From assembly GCA_937863945.1 (NCBI GenBank), contig CALMIB010000291.1, positions 1 to 12,238 on the forward strand: a stretch of DNA of 12,238 nt, in the 5' to 3' direction. Shown here in pieces: positions 12,104 through 12,238 of this stretch (position 1 is the stretch's first letter; each line of letters begins with the position of its first letter). The notes beneath the pieces were generated by a model. It searched no databases. It had not been told where the DNA came from and worked only from the letters and a program-made list of their open reading frames with translations. The DNA is from an uncultured Longilinea sp. GTDB lineage: Bacteria; Chloroflexota; Anaerolineae; Anaerolineales; Anaerolineaceae. A program made the position numbers and the translations under genes.

Positions 12104-12238
12104 GAAAGGGCATGGCGGCTGTGACGCACGTGTTTTTGGAGCGGGTTTGTATTAACCGTCGTCATCGCAGCAGCGCACAAAACCGGCGGCGGCCGCGGTT
12201 TGACCGTCTCCATTTTTCAGAAAAAAATGAGGGGAAGC
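12104..12238. other. Gap upstream of the pyr promoter, no gene seen
   Basis: No coding frame with a credible start is visible on either strand. AAACCG (12180-12185) faces CGGTTT (12196-12201) around a very GC-rich core that includes GCGGCCGC (12189-12196). CATTTTT faces AAAAAAATG near 12211-12229. These could be the 3' hairpin of a gene lying beyond the window or more repeat debris; neither has a clean terminator layout. Confidence 0.35.

Overview
The window looks like part of a chromosome from an anaerobic, GC-rich bacterium, most likely a member of the Chloroflexota (Anaerolineae-like). The reasons are a ferredoxin-dependent 2-oxoacid oxidoreductase, an orotidine decarboxylase/orotate phosphoribosyltransferase fusion in PyrF-PyrE order, a dihydroorotase resembling the domain of animal CAD, and gaps full of short decayed palindromes. 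The taxonomic call is inference from gene content, not a search result.

Layout. Positions 1-266 hold decayed palindromic repeats and a weak hairpin. Positions 267-3007 (minus) are a four-gene operon for a 2-oxoacid:ferredoxin oxidoreductase, transcribed ferredoxin, alpha, beta, gamma. Positions 3281-4852 (minus) carry imidazolonepropionase (hutI) behind an 88-residue protein of unknown function; no other histidine-degradation gene is present. Positions 5059-6788 (plus) are a restriction-modification pair, a beta-class amino-methyltransferase and a PD-(D/E)XK-like endonuclease. These two genes are visibly AT-richer than everything around them and look acquired. Positions 7055-11904 (minus) are a pyrimidine cluster in the order pyrC, pyrB, pyrFE, pyrD. 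It covers every step from carbamoyl phosphate to UMP; carbamoyl phosphate synthase is not in the window.

The most interesting part is the pyrC leader (11901-12103). A full-consensus promoter (TTGACA, 16 bp, TATAAT, with a phased A-tract element upstream) is followed by a 46-codon reading frame that starts about three nucleotides after the predicted transcription start. That frame runs through a GC hairpin with a U-rich tract, then through a textbook intrinsic terminator (10-bp stem, T7), and ends in a GTGA overlap with the pyrC start. This is the architecture of the E. coli pyrBI UTP-sensing attenuator (44-codon leader, U-rich pause region, terminator), here in front of pyrC in an apparently unrelated phylum. 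The pyrB gene carries a near-copy of the T7-plus-Shine-Dalgarno block. pyrFE has a TATAAT placed so that its mRNA would be leaderless.

A second notable feature is a 58-bp palindromic repeat lying in frame inside pyrC, which encodes a Pro/Gly-rich loop between the conserved CEVAPHHL and EVRP segments. Similar palindromes and GATTCGGTAT-type repeats fill several gaps, including a hairpin that would mask the hutI ribosome binding site.
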